From Pseudomonadota bacterium (GTDB taxonomy: Bacteria; Pseudomonadota; Gammaproteobacteria; Burkholderiales; Thiobacillaceae), in the NCBI GenBank assembly GCA_021821425.1, contig JAKACL010000041.1, forward strand, positions 1 through 14,238: a stretch of DNA of 14,238 nucleotides, given 5' to 3'. Each line of letters begins with the position of its first letter. Position 1 is the first letter of the stretch. Below are positions 6,897 to 14,238 of this stretch, piece after piece. Under the pieces are notes generated by a model. It was not told the origin of the DNA and searched no databases. It saw only the letters and a list, made by a program, of their open reading frames with translations. Made by a program: the position numbers and the translations under genes.

Positions 6897-8270
6897 TCAG
6901 AAGAAGCCGAAACCGACCTGGAACAGCTTTTCGACCTTGGGAATGATGCGCTTGTTGAGCGCAAACACGATCAGGTGATCCTCGGCCTTGATCAGGGTGT
7001 CGTGGTGGGCGATCAGCACTTCCTCGCCGCGGATGATGGCGGCAATCGAAGCGCCATCCGGCAGCGCCACGTCGCCAATGCGCTTGCCCACCACCTTGGA
7101 CGTCTTCGTGTCGCCGTGGACGACGATTTCCAGCACCTCGGCGGCGCCACGCCGCAGGCTGTGCACCGCCGCCATGTCGCCGCGGCGGATCTTGGACAGC
7201 AGCGGGCCGACCGTGGCCTGCGCCGGCGAGATCGCAATGTCGATCTCGCCACCCTGCACCAGGTTGACGTAGGCCGAGCGGTTGATCAGCGCGATCACCC
7301 GCTGCGCGCCCATGCGCTTGGCCAGCAGCGCGGACATGATGTTGTCCTCGTCGTCGTTGGTCAGCGCGCAGAAGACGTCGATGGCCTCGATGTTTTCCTG
7401 CTCGAACAGGTCCTCGTCGGTAGCGTCGCCCTGCAGCACCAGCGTGCGGTGCAGCTGTTCGGCCAGCTGCGCGCAGGTGGCCTTGTTGTGGTCGATCAGC
7501 TTGACTTCGTAACTGCGTTCGAGCGACGCCGCCAAGCGGCGTCCGATGTTGCCGCCGCCGGCGATCATGACCCGCTTGACCGGTCGCTCCATGCGACGCA
7601 GCTCGCGCATGACGACCGGAATGTCCTGCTTGCGGGCGAGGAAGAAGACCTCGTCACCCGGCTCGATGACGGTGATGCCGGTGGGCACGATGCCGCGGTC
7701 GCGCCGGTAGATCGCCGCCACCCGCGCGTCGATGTCCGGCATGTGGCGACGCAGATCCTGCAGTTCGTGGCCGATCAGCGGGCCGCCATGGTAGGCGCGC
7801 ACCGCGACCAGACGCACCTTGCCGCCGGCAAAGTCCAGCACCTGCAAGGCTTCGGGGTGCTCGATCAGCCGGCGCAGGGTGTCGGTGACTTCCTGCTCGG
7901 GGCTGATGATGTGGTCGACGCCGAAGTGCTCGGACAGGAATTCGCCTTCGGATTCCAGAAAGTCGTTCGAGCGGATGCGCGCGATGCGGGTGGGAATGTT
8001 GAACAGCGTGGCGGCCAGCCGGCAGGCCACCAGATTGGTTTCGTCGCTCTGGGTCACCGCCACCAGCATGTCGGCGTCGCCGGCGCCGGCCACCTTCAGC
8101 GTCGACGGGTGGGCGGCGTGGCCGCGCACGGTTCGCAGATCGAAGCGATCCTGCAATTCGGAGAGACGGGCGGCGTCGAGGTCGACCACGGTGATGTCGT
8201 TATTCTCGGCGACCAGGCTGGCGGCCAGATTGGCGCCGACCTGGCCGGCACCGAGGATGATGATCTTCAT
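6897..8270 (-). CDS. trkA: TrkA, NAD-binding gating subunit of the Trk potassium system
   Basis: This is a 457-residue cytosolic protein, close to the 458 of E. coli TrkA. It is built as two RCK units. The first Rossmann domain (1-130) has GAGQVG at 7-12 and an acidic end of the second strand at VVDLD (28-32); a TrkA-C domain follows at about 145-228. The second Rossmann domain (232-350) has GGGNIG at 238-243 and LIDHN at 258-262, and a second TrkA-C domain lies at about 372-445. TrkA forms a ring under TrkH and opens the channel in response to bound nucleotides. It lies downstream of ntrX across a 75-bp spacer and directly upstream of two trkH genes. The ATG at 8270 begins MKIIILGAGQVG, the normal start. 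A Shine-Dalgarno sequence is not evident. Confidence 0.96.
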   Translation of the reverse strand: MKIIILGAGQVGANLAASLVAENNDITVVDLDAARLSELQDRFDLRTVRGHAAHPSTLKVAGAGDADMLVAVTQSDETNLVACRLAATLFNIPTRIARIRSNDFLESEGEFLSEHFGVDHIISPEQEVTDTLRRLIEHPEALQVLDFAGGKVRLVAVRAYHGGPLIGHELQDLRRHMPDIDARVAAIYRRDRGIVPTGITVIEPGDEVFFLARKQDIPVVMRELRRMERPVKRVMIAGGGNIGRRLAASLERSYEVKLIDHNKATCAQLAEQLHRTLVLQGDATDEDLFEQENIEAIDVFCALTNDDEDNIMSALLAKRMGAQRVIALINRSAYVNLVQGGEIDIAISPAQATVGPLLSKIRRGDMAAVHSLRRGAAEVLEIVVHGDTKTSKVVGKRIGDVALPDGASIAAIIRGEEVLIAHHDTLIKAEDHLIVFALNKRIIPKVEKLFQVGFGFF

Positions 8271-8345
8271 GATGAGATGCGAGGCAAGAGTGGAGGGGGG
8301 AGCGCCAGAGGCCGCGTATTCCTCACGCCTGGCGCTTCACCCGTA
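8271..8345 (-). other. 75-bp ntrX-trkA spacer with an imperfect hairpin
   Basis: This spacer holds an inverted repeat: AGCGCCAG at 8301-8308 and CTGGCGCT at 8329-8336, an 8-bp stem with a 20-base loop. In the direction of transcription it is followed by a run of six C, not T. It could be a weak attenuator or processing site between the regulatory and the potassium genes. No convincing -35/-10 pair was found. Confidence 0.4.
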
Positions 8346-9620
8346 TCACAGGTCTTCGTCAAGTCGACGGCCATGCTTGATGTTGAGCTGCTTGAGCTTG
8401 CGATACAGGTGGGTGCGTTCCAGCCCCGACTTGTCGGCCACCCGCGTCATGCTGCCGCCTTCCTTCTGGATCAGGTGTTCGAAGTACATGCGCTCGAACG
8501 CGTCGCGCGCCTCGCGCAGCGGGATGTCGAGCGGGATGCCGTGGGCCACCGCGGGCGAGGCCTGCTTCATCGGCGCCAGCACGCGGTTGACGTCGATGGC
8601 GTCGATTTCGCCCGCCAGTGCGGTGACCGCCAGCGTGCGCACCACGTTGTTGAGCTGCGGCAGGTTGCCCGGCCAGTCGAAATTGCGCAGCTGGTTCAGC
8701 GCCGGCGTGGTGAGCCGGCGCACCGGGCAGACGCCCGCTTCGATCAGCTGCGCCAGCATGAAGTTGGCGACCTCGGGAATGTCCTCGCGGTGCTCGCGCA
8801 ACGGCGGCACCTGGATCGCCAGGCTGGACAGACGGTAGAACAGCCGGCTGTCGAATTCGCCCGCCGCCACCATGGCGTCGAGGCTGCGGCTGGAGGCGCA
8901 CACCAGACGCGCGCCGGTGCCTTCGATGCGGTCGAGCAGAAGACCCAGGCCTTTTTGCTCCAGCCGCGCGAGTTCGCACGCATCCGACAGGAACAGGGTG
9001 CCGTTGCCCAGCGATTCGACAAAGCTCAGCGGGTCGGACACCAGGCGCGCGCGGTCCTTGATCTCGACCCAGGGCGTGCCGGTTTGATGCAGGAAGTGAG
9101 CGCATACCTCGAAGCCGCTGCCGGGTTCGCCCTGCAGCATCACCGGCGCCGTATTGCCGGCAATCTGGCTAAGGCGTTTTTTCAGATCGAGGATCAGCGG
9201 GCTGCGGCCGAGCGCCGACAGGTCCATGCTGGGGGCGCGCCGCGGCAGGGCGACGCCGCGCTTGATCGCCTTGCCGACGGTGTCGATCAGCTTGGCCAGC
9301 GTCACCGGCTTTTCCAGAAAGTCGGCCGCGCCGAGCTTGGTGGCCTCGACCGCGGTATCGATGGTGCCGTGGCCGGACATCATCACCACCGGCATGGTGA
9401 GCTGGCCGCCGCCCGCCCATTCCTTCAGCAGGGTCACGCCGTCGGTGTCGGGCATCCAGATGTCGAGCAGGACCAGGTCGGGCCGGCGCAGTGCGCGGAA
9501 GGCGCGCGCGGCCTCGGCGTTTTCCGCCAGGTGCACGTCGTAGCCTTCGTCGGTGAGAATCTCCGACAATAATTCACGAATGCCCACTTCGTCGTCGACG
9601 ACGAGAATATGCCCGCTCAC
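8346..9620 (-). CDS. ntrX: NtrX-like response regulator with a degenerate AAA+ domain
   Basis: This is a 424-residue response regulator, somewhat short for NtrX. Residues 1-122 form a complete receiver: acidic pocket D9-D10, phosphoacceptor D53 in LLDIWMP, S82 and K104. The central region (about 135-345) aligns to a sigma-54 activator AAA+ domain but is damaged: the P-loop reads GEPGSGFE (164-171) with Phe for the catalytic lysine, the GAFTGA segment is absent, and the Walker B strand is LFLSDACEL. The second half is better kept (FYRLSSLAIQVPPLREHREDIPEV, then WPGN). A Fis-type helix-turn-helix closes the protein (389-415). It probably acts as a phosphorylation-controlled DNA-binding regulator, perhaps a repressor or sigma-70 regulator, not as a sigma-54 activator. 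The GTG start at 9620 overlaps the ntrY stop as GTGA, so translation is coupled to its kinase. Confidence 0.9.
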   Translation of the reverse strand: MSGHILVVDDEVGIRELLSEILTDEGYDVHLAENAEAARAFRALRRPDLVLLDIWMPDTDGVTLLKEWAGGGQLTMPVVMMSGHGTIDTAVEATKLGAADFLEKPVTLAKLIDTVGKAIKRGVALPRRAPSMDLSALGRSPLILDLKKRLSQIAGNTAPVMLQGEPGSGFEVCAHFLHQTGTPWVEIKDRARLVSDPLSFVESLGNGTLFLSDACELARLEQKGLGLLLDRIEGTGARLVCASSRSLDAMVAAGEFDSRLFYRLSSLAIQVPPLREHREDIPEVANFMLAQLIEAGVCPVRRLTTPALNQLRNFDWPGNLPQLNNVVRTLAVTALAGEIDAIDVNRVLAPMKQASPAVAHGIPLDIPLREARDAFERMYFEHLIQKEGGSMTRVADKSGLERTHLYRKLKQLNIKHGRRLDEDL

Positions 9621-11749
9621 GTGTGTTCTCCGGCTGCCGAAAAAACAGGCAGCGCGATGCGTATCGCCGCGCCGCCCGATTTGATGTTCTCGATCTGGAT
9701 TTTGCCCTGGTGCTCTTCCACGATTTTTTTGACGATGGCCAGCCCCAGACCCGTCCCTTTGGCCTTGGTCGTTGCATAGGGCTCGAACAGCCGCGTCATC
9801 AGGTGCTCCGGAAAGCCGGCTCCATTGTCGGTTACGGTCAGGCAAACGGCCTGGTTGTTGAGATGCGTGCCGATCTCGACTTTTGGCGAGGCATGGCCCG
9901 CCAGCGCATCCTGCGCATTTTGCAACAGATTATGGATCACCTGTCGCAATAATGTGGAGTCTCCCGCAACGCGCGGCAGACCGGCGTCGAGATGCAGCTG
10001 CAGTCCGAGCGCCCGCGCGTCGTACAGCGCGAGCACTTCGTGCACCAGCGCATTGAGGTCGAGCGCCTCGAGCTTGGCGCGCGGCATCCGCGCATAGCCG
10101 GCAAACGCGTCGACCATGCTCTTCATCGCGGCGACCTGGTTGACGATGGTCTGCGTGGCGCGCGACAGAAACTCGGCATCCGCCACTTCGAGGCGGCCGT
10201 CGAGTTTCCTCGCGATGCGCTCGGCCGAGAGCTGGATCGGGGTGAGCGGATTCTTGATCTCGTGCGCCAGCCGCCGCGCCACTTCGCTCCAGGCGGCGTT
10301 GCGCTCGGCGTCGATCAGCTTGGTGACGTCGTCGAACACCAGCACGTAGCCGCGCTCGACGCCGGGCGGCAGCCGGGTACCGCGCAGCAGCAGCGTCTGG
10401 CTGCCGCCGGGGCCGGCATAATCGATCTGCTCCTGCCATTCGCCCGCATATTGGCCGAAGCGCGCGACCACCCGCGTGCCAAACTCGTTCAGCACCTCGC
10501 CCGGCAATCCCAGCCCGGCAAGCGGCCGCGCGTCGAGCACGGACGCGTCGACACCCAGAATCTGCGCCGCCGCGCTGTTGATGGTGCGGACCTTCAGCGC
10601 CTCGTCGAGCACCACCACGCCGGACGACAGGTTGGCCAGCACGCGCTCGAGAAAAGCCTTGGCCTGCTCGGTCTGCTGGTGGGTCTGCGCCACCTGCTCG
10701 CGCGCCTCCGACAGCTGGCGCGTCATGCGGTTGAACGACTGGATCAGCACGCCGAGTTCGTCGCGGCTTTTCACCGTCGGCATCTGCGAAAAATCGCCCT
10801 TGGCCACTGCGCGGGTGCCGCGCGCCAGCGAACGCAGCGGGGCGCCGAGCCGTTCCGACAGCAGGTAGGCGATGACCAGGGTCATCAGCAACGCGAGCAT
10901 CAGCGTGAGCGTCAGCGCCACGCCATAGAGGCGCTTCAGTCCCAGCCGCGACACCGCGATCTGCTGGTATTCCTGGTAGGCCCGCTGCACCGCCTGCGCA
11001 TCGCGCGCGAGGCTGGCCGGCACCGGCTGCACCAGTTGCAGCACGCGGGTATCGCTGGTCAGCGCGCTGGTGTAGACCGGCACGATGACGTGCATGATGA
11101 GTCCGCGCTCGGGCACCTCCTCGATGCGGCTGTAGGGCTGCTGCTGCCGCGCCTGCCACAGCGCGCTGCGTTCGGGCAGCACCGGCAGCAGGGTGCCGCT
11201 TTCGCCGCTGACGTGCGCGATCACGCCGCCGCGTTCGTCGAACAGCGTGAGTTCCTGCACCGCGCTCTGCTCGCGCAGGGTGGACAGGCTGGTGATGATC
11301 GAGCCCATGCCTTCGTCCGACAGCGACAGCGCCATGCGCTGGGCTTTTTTGTCGAGCTCGCGCAGCAGGTCGTCGAGCGCGGCCTGGCCGAGGTTGACGC
11401 CGGAGGCCAGCGCATTGTCGACGCGCACGTCGAACCAGGTTTCGATCGATCGATTGAGGAAGAATACCGAGGCGCCGTACACCACCAGCCCGGGCAGCAG
11501 GGCGACGACGCCGAACATCGCCAGCAGCTTGAGCGTGAGCTTGGCGCCGAAGACGCCGCGGCGGATGCGTTTTTGCAGCCACCACAAGCGCCAGCCCAGC
11601 AGCAGCAGCATCGCCACGCCGAGCACGCCGCCGACGACGAACAGGGTGGGCAGAGAGTCGGAGAACACGGCGCTGTCGCCGCTGGCGTAGAACAGCAAAC
11701 CCAGCAAGGCGATGCCCATGACGAGGGCGGCGGCAATCAGACGGCGCAT
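9617..11749 (-). CDS. ntrY: NtrY sensor histidine kinase
   Basis: This is a 710-residue inner-membrane histidine kinase. Membrane helices are seen at about 3-22, 34-56, 75-98 and 274-297. Residues 99-273 form the extracytoplasmic sensor region typical of NtrY. A HAMP domain (298-350), a PAS domain (about 365-480) and a HisKA/ATPase core follow. The phosphoacceptor is H496 in LAHEIKNPLTP. The N box is NLLQNAQDAL (607-616), G1 is DNGAGF (641-646) and G2 is GTGLGLAI (665-672), so the enzyme looks active. It should phosphorylate D53 of the adjacent NtrX. NtrYX pairs have been linked to nitrogen, redox and envelope control in different proteobacteria; the signal here is unknown. The ATG at 11749 is chosen because it overlaps the stop of the preceding gene as TGATG and precedes the first helix. 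An in-frame ATG at 11818 would sit inside that gene. Confidence 0.94.
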   Translation of the reverse strand: MRRLIAAALVMGIALLGLLFYASGDSAVFSDSLPTLFVVGGVLGVAMLLLLGWRLWWLQKRIRRGVFGAKLTLKLLAMFGVVALLPGLVVYGASVFFLNRSIETWFDVRVDNALASGVNLGQAALDDLLRELDKKAQRMALSLSDEGMGSIITSLSTLREQSAVQELTLFDERGGVIAHVSGESGTLLPVLPERSALWQARQQQPYSRIEEVPERGLIMHVIVPVYTSALTSDTRVLQLVQPVPASLARDAQAVQRAYQEYQQIAVSRLGLKRLYGVALTLTLMLALLMTLVIAYLLSERLGAPLRSLARGTRAVAKGDFSQMPTVKSRDELGVLIQSFNRMTRQLSEAREQVAQTHQQTEQAKAFLERVLANLSSGVVVLDEALKVRTINSAAAQILGVDASVLDARPLAGLGLPGEVLNEFGTRVVARFGQYAGEWQEQIDYAGPGGSQTLLLRGTRLPPGVERGYVLVFDDVTKLIDAERNAAWSEVARRLAHEIKNPLTPIQLSAERIARKLDGRLEVADAEFLSRATQTIVNQVAAMKSMVDAFAGYARMPRAKLEALDLNALVHEVLALYDARALGLQLHLDAGLPRVAGDSTLLRQVIHNLLQNAQDALAGHASPKVEIGTHLNNQAVCLTVTDNGAGFPEHLMTRLFEPYATTKAKGTGLGLAIVKKIVEEHQGKIQIENIKSGGAAIRIALPVFSAAGEHT

Positions 11750-12351
11750 CAGGGCATGGGCGATTTGACGAGGGGTGCTTCGAACGACCAGTTGTACCAG
11801 GGTGTCACCAGTTCCCATTTGTCGCTGGTCACCGCGCCGATGGACAGCGGTTTGGGCAGCTGCGCGGTGTCGAGACGCAGTCGCAGGCGGGCGTCGTAAC
11901 GCTGGCCGGTCGTGAGCACGCCGCGGTCCAGGATATGCCAGTTCTCGACCTGCCCCAGCAGCGTGAGCGCCTCGTCGAGGGTGGCGGCCGTGCGGGTGGT
12001 ATACCCGGTTTCGACGACATAGCGACGCAACAGCAGGTGGTAATAAATTTTCAGCTTGCGCACCGGCTCGATGATGTCTTCGTCAAACCACCAGCTGCGC
12101 GGGCGGCTCAATTCCAGCTCCAGCAGGAAATGCAGGTGGATGCCCTTGGCGAGCGCGTCTTCCAGGGTGGAATTGAGCGCGATGTCGATCAACGCATCCA
12201 GCACATAGCCCTGCGGGGTGGCCTCGATGGCGGCCTGTCGCACTGCGCTTTTATCGTTGGCCAGCGCGCTGCCGGCAAACGCCAGCCAGCCTGCCAGCCA
12301 TAGCATGGCCAGCCTGCGTAGCAGGGAGTCAGATCTTGCGCAGCAGGGCAT
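11749..12351 (-). CDS. DUF4390 exported protein
   Basis: This 200-residue protein belongs to the DUF4390 family, found almost always just before ntrY in betaproteobacteria and of unknown function. The ATG at 12351 gives a signal peptide with a basic start (ARSDSLLRRLA) and a hydrophobic core ending FAGSALA at about residue 31, so export to the periplasm is likely. Family features include SRPRSWWFDE (82-91), KIYYHLLLRRYVV (101-113), GQRYDARLRLRLDTAQLPKPL (149-169) and the C-terminal WELVTPWYNWSF (179-190). This start overlaps the rsmB end by 23 bases. A second ATG at 12306, giving 185 residues, has a weak AGG upstream but leaves a signal peptide without basic residues, so the start is uncertain. 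Its stop overlaps ntrY as TGATG. Its place suggests a role with the NtrY sensor region in the periplasm, which is only an inference. Confidence 0.85.
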   Translation of the reverse strand: MPCCARSDSLLRRLAMLWLAGWLAFAGSALANDKSAVRQAAIEATPQGYVLDALIDIALNSTLEDALAKGIHLHFLLELELSRPRSWWFDEDIIEPVRKLKIYYHLLLRRYVVETGYTTRTAATLDEALTLLGQVENWHILDRGVLTTGQRYDARLRLRLDTAQLPKPLSIGAVTSDKWELVTPWYNWSFEAPLVKSPMP

Positions 12352-13585
12352 AATAAAAACCGTCATGTTCGGCGTCGGGCAGCAAGGATCCGTCGGACAA
12401 AGGTTCTGGAAGCGGGCAGCGTTCGGCATCCCCGGCATGGCGCGCCAGGAACGCCTGCACCTGCCCAGCGTTTTCTTCATGGAATATCGAGCAGGTGGCG
12501 TAAAGCAATGTACCACCGGGGGCCAGCAGTCGCCACAGCGTTTCCAACATAACGGCCTGCTGGGCGGCAAATTGAGCGATGTCTTCGGGGCGGCGCAGCC
12601 ACTTGATGTCGGGGTTGCGGCGCACCACGCCGGAGGCGCTACACGGCACGTCGGCCAGAATGCGATCGAACGGCCGGCCGTCCCACCATGCGTCGGGCTG
12701 CGCGGCGTCGCCGGCAACGAGCGTGGCCGTCAGCTGCAAGCGGTCGAGATTGTCCTGCACCCGCGCCAGCCGCGCCGCGTCGACGTCGAGCGCGACGAGA
12801 TCGACTTCACTTCGCTCGAGGAGATGGCCGGTCTTCCCGCCCGGCGCGGCGCATGCATCGAGCACCCGCTCGCCGGCTTGTGGATCGAGCAGGCGCGCCG
12901 CCCACTGCGCGCCGGCGTCCTGCACCGACACGTGGCCTTCGTCGAAGCCGGGCAAGCTGTGCACCGGCACCGCGCGGTCGAGCGTAACCGCATCGGGGCC
13001 GGTTTGATGGGCCGGCAGGCCGGCGTCGTTGAGGCGCCGCAGATACGCCGCGACATCGCCATAGCGGCAATTGATGCGCAGCGTGAAAGGCGGGTGCAGC
13101 AGGCTGGCCTCGAGGATCGCCTGCCAGTGCGCCGGGTGCTCGCTTTGCAGTTTGGCGATCCACCAGTCGGGATGCGACCAGCGCGCGGACGGCTGTTCGT
13201 CGGCGCGTTTTTCCAGTTCGGCGCGGCGGCGCTGGAAGTTGCGCAGCACCGCGTTGGCCAGACCGCGGCGCCAGCCTTCGCCCGCCGCGCTGACGGCGTT
13301 GTGCACCACGGCATGCGCGGGCGCCCGCGTGTAGGCCAGCTGGTAGAGCGCCACGCGCAGCAGCCAGCCGAGTTCGGGGTCGGTCAGCGGACGCTCCAGC
13401 AAGGCCGCCAGCCAGGCATCCAGGCGCCCCAGCTGGCGCAGGCTGCCGTACACGATGTCCTGCAGCGCGCCGCGTTCGCCCGGCGTTTGCAGCTGCTGCA
13501 GGCGTCGCGGCAATACCTGGTGCAGCGCCGCGCCGTCGAGCACCTCCTCGAGCGCGCCGGCGGCCAGTTTTTGCAGATTACGCAT
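12329..13585 (-). CDS. rsmB: RsmB, 16S rRNA (cytosine-967-C5)-methyltransferase
   Basis: This 418-residue cytosolic enzyme transfers a methyl group from S-adenosylmethionine to C5 of cytosine 967 in 16S rRNA. Residues 1-130 form a NusB-like RNA-binding domain. The Rossmann methyltransferase domain has the SAM motif DACAAPGGKT at 243-252 and acidic ribose contacts around ALDVDA (265-270). It has the two family cysteines, C315 in DVPCSASGV and C365 in YATCSIFHEEN; the latter is the expected nucleophile. The length is usual for the family. The ATG at 13585 begins MRNLQKLAAGALEEVLDG, matching the family start, and an in-frame stop lies seven codons upstream. No clear ribosome binding site is seen. 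It follows fmt after 97 bases, the classic fmt-rsmB arrangement. Confidence 0.96.
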   Translation of the reverse strand: MRNLQKLAAGALEEVLDGAALHQVLPRRLQQLQTPGERGALQDIVYGSLRQLGRLDAWLAALLERPLTDPELGWLLRVALYQLAYTRAPAHAVVHNAVSAAGEGWRRGLANAVLRNFQRRRAELEKRADEQPSARWSHPDWWIAKLQSEHPAHWQAILEASLLHPPFTLRINCRYGDVAAYLRRLNDAGLPAHQTGPDAVTLDRAVPVHSLPGFDEGHVSVQDAGAQWAARLLDPQAGERVLDACAAPGGKTGHLLERSEVDLVALDVDAARLARVQDNLDRLQLTATLVAGDAAQPDAWWDGRPFDRILADVPCSASGVVRRNPDIKWLRRPEDIAQFAAQQAVMLETLWRLLAPGGTLLYATCSIFHEENAGQVQAFLARHAGDAERCPLPEPLSDGSLLPDAEHDGFYYALLRKI

Positions 13586-13682
13586 CGGGAAACACGCTCG
13601 GGTTCATTGCCTGATTCATGGGATTGCGGCCGCTGCGACAAGCGGCGGATGATATCAGGACGGGCATCGCGTTGAGCGGGGT
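13586..13682 (-). other. 97-bp fmt-rsmB spacer
   Basis: I see no gene here. In the direction of transcription there is a 5-bp inverted repeat, GCCGC and GCGGC, around an eight-base loop, and a TATCAT hexamer (13654-13649) without a matching -35 sequence. Nothing supports a terminator, so read-through from fmt to rsmB is plausible. Confidence 0.35.
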
Positions 13683-14238
13683 TCAGCGACCGAAACTGAT
13701 GCCGGGCGCGAGCGGCCGGCCGGCGAGAAATGCCGCCGCCGGCATCCGCTTGCTGCCCGCGGGCTGCACCTCATGCAGGGCCAGTGCATCCCTGCCGCAG
13801 GCGACGACCAGCAGCCCGGCTTCAGCGCGCAGGACCTCGCCCGGCTGGCCTGCGCCGGCAACGGCCTCTGCCGCCCAGATTTTCAGCGCCGCGCCGTCGA
13901 GCAGCGTCCACGCGCCGGGCGCCGGATTGTAGGCGCGCACCGCGCGCGCCAGCGCGTCGGCCGGCTGGCGCCAGTCCAGCTGCGCTTCCTCCTTGCCGAG
14001 CTTGGCGGCGTAGGTGGCTTCGCGGTCGTCCTGCCCCTGCGGCACCAAGGCGGACAGGTTTTCCAGCGCCGCGACGATCGCGCGGGCGCCGGCCGCGGCC
14101 AGCGTGTCGTGCAGGCTGGCTGCGGTATCGGTGTCGCGGATCGGTACCGGCGTTTTCGTCAGCATCGCCCCGGTGTCGAGGCCGGCGTCCATCTGCATGA
14201 TCGTGATGCCGGTCTCGGTGTCGCCGGCCAGGATCGCG
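13683..14238 (-). CDS. fmt: Fmt, methionyl-tRNA formyltransferase (C-terminal part)
   Basis: This is the last 184 codons; the start lies beyond the right edge. The enzyme adds a formyl group from 10-formyltetrahydrofolate to the methionine on initiator tRNA. The visible part opens with AILAGDTETGITIMQMDAGL, the end of the catalytic formyltransferase domain, with the conserved Asp-Thr-Glu-Thr-Gly stretch that follows the active-site region. Next are the linker, with TYAAKLGKEEAQLDW (62 residues into the longer visible stretch), and the C-terminal tRNA-binding barrel, with AVRAYNPAPGAWTLLDG and LKIWAAEA. The stop is at 13683-13685. The catalytic Asn-His pair is outside the window. It is the first visible gene of the long minus-strand series. 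Confidence 0.96.
   Translation of the reverse strand, partial: AILAGDTETGITIMQMDAGLDTGAMLTKTPVPIRDTDTAASLHDTLAAAGARAIVAALENLSALVPQGQDDREATYAAKLGKEEAQLDWRQPADALARAVRAYNPAPGAWTLLDGAALKIWAAEAVAGAGQPGEVLRAEAGLLVVACGRDALALHEVQPAGSKRMPAAAFLAGRPLAPGISFGR

Noticed and set aside
6492..9572. A 1026-codon open frame on the plus strand
   Set aside because: It runs antisense across trkH, trkA and ntrX, whose minus-strand products have full family motifs. Its translation is low-complexity His/Gln/Arg-rich, as expected from the complement of GC-rich coding DNA.
9992..11899. A 635-codon open frame on the plus strand
   Set aside because: It is opposite ntrY, which has complete kinase motifs; the plus-strand product shows no domain and has shadow-type composition.
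12218..13675. A 485-codon open frame on the plus strand
   Set aside because: It is the antisense shadow of rsmB and part of DUF4390.
13649..13677. Possible rsmB promoter (TATCAT on the minus strand)
   Set aside because: No acceptable -35 is found at 15-18 bases, and single -10-like hexamers are expected by chance.
1..14238. Search for mobile elements, CRISPR arrays, tRNA/rRNA genes, toxin-antitoxin or defence genes
   Set aside because: No transposase, integrase, direct-repeat array, tRNA cloverleaf or defence motif was recognised by eye; all genes have housekeeping or regulatory families.

Overview
The window is GC-rich chromosomal DNA from a proteobacterium. It is most likely a betaproteobacterium of the Thiobacillus / Nitrosomonadales / Rhodocyclales kind. 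Three arrangements point there: argJ followed by a DUF815 ATPase and a MutT-ThiE fusion, the series fmt-rsmB-DUF4390-ntrY-ntrX-trkA-trkH, and protein sequences typical of that group. The lineage is inferred from gene order and remembered family sequences, not from a search. I see no mobile element, CRISPR array, tRNA, rRNA or prophage gene. This is mostly core genome with a few odd features.

Left part, plus strand (1-3014): the last codons of argJ overlap a DUF815 P-loop ATPase. The ATPase is coupled through ATGA to a MutT-ThiE-like fusion, which is coupled through GTGA to a small membrane-anchored protein with a methionine-rich FixH/YtkA-like motif. phoU follows after a 70-bp gap that holds a perfect TATAAT, and ends at a strong hairpin terminator (3033-3062).

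Right part, minus strand (14238 down to 3142): a long tightly packed series converges on that terminator. In transcription order it is fmt (partial), rsmB, DUF4390, ntrY, ntrX, trkA, a first trkH, a second trkH, a small TPR protein and the YggX Fe(II)-trafficking protein. The theme is translation initiation and rRNA modification, then an envelope-sensing two-component pair, then potassium uptake, where TrkA is the cytosolic NAD-binding gate and TrkH the membrane channel subunit. Stops and starts overlap at DUF4390/ntrY and ntrY/ntrX, so at least that block is probably one transcript.

The main points of interest are these. The NtrX homologue keeps its receiver and Fis-type DNA-binding domains, but its AAA+ domain lacks the Walker A lysine, the GAFTGA loop and the Walker B aspartate, so it is unlikely to activate sigma-54 polymerase. 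Two diverged trkH genes sit in tandem behind one trkA, and the third pore loop of one copy is unusual. A perfect 30-bp palindrome lies between the two trkH genes. The ThiE half of the MutT fusion has lost several catalytic positions. I did not find a convincing wholly new system.
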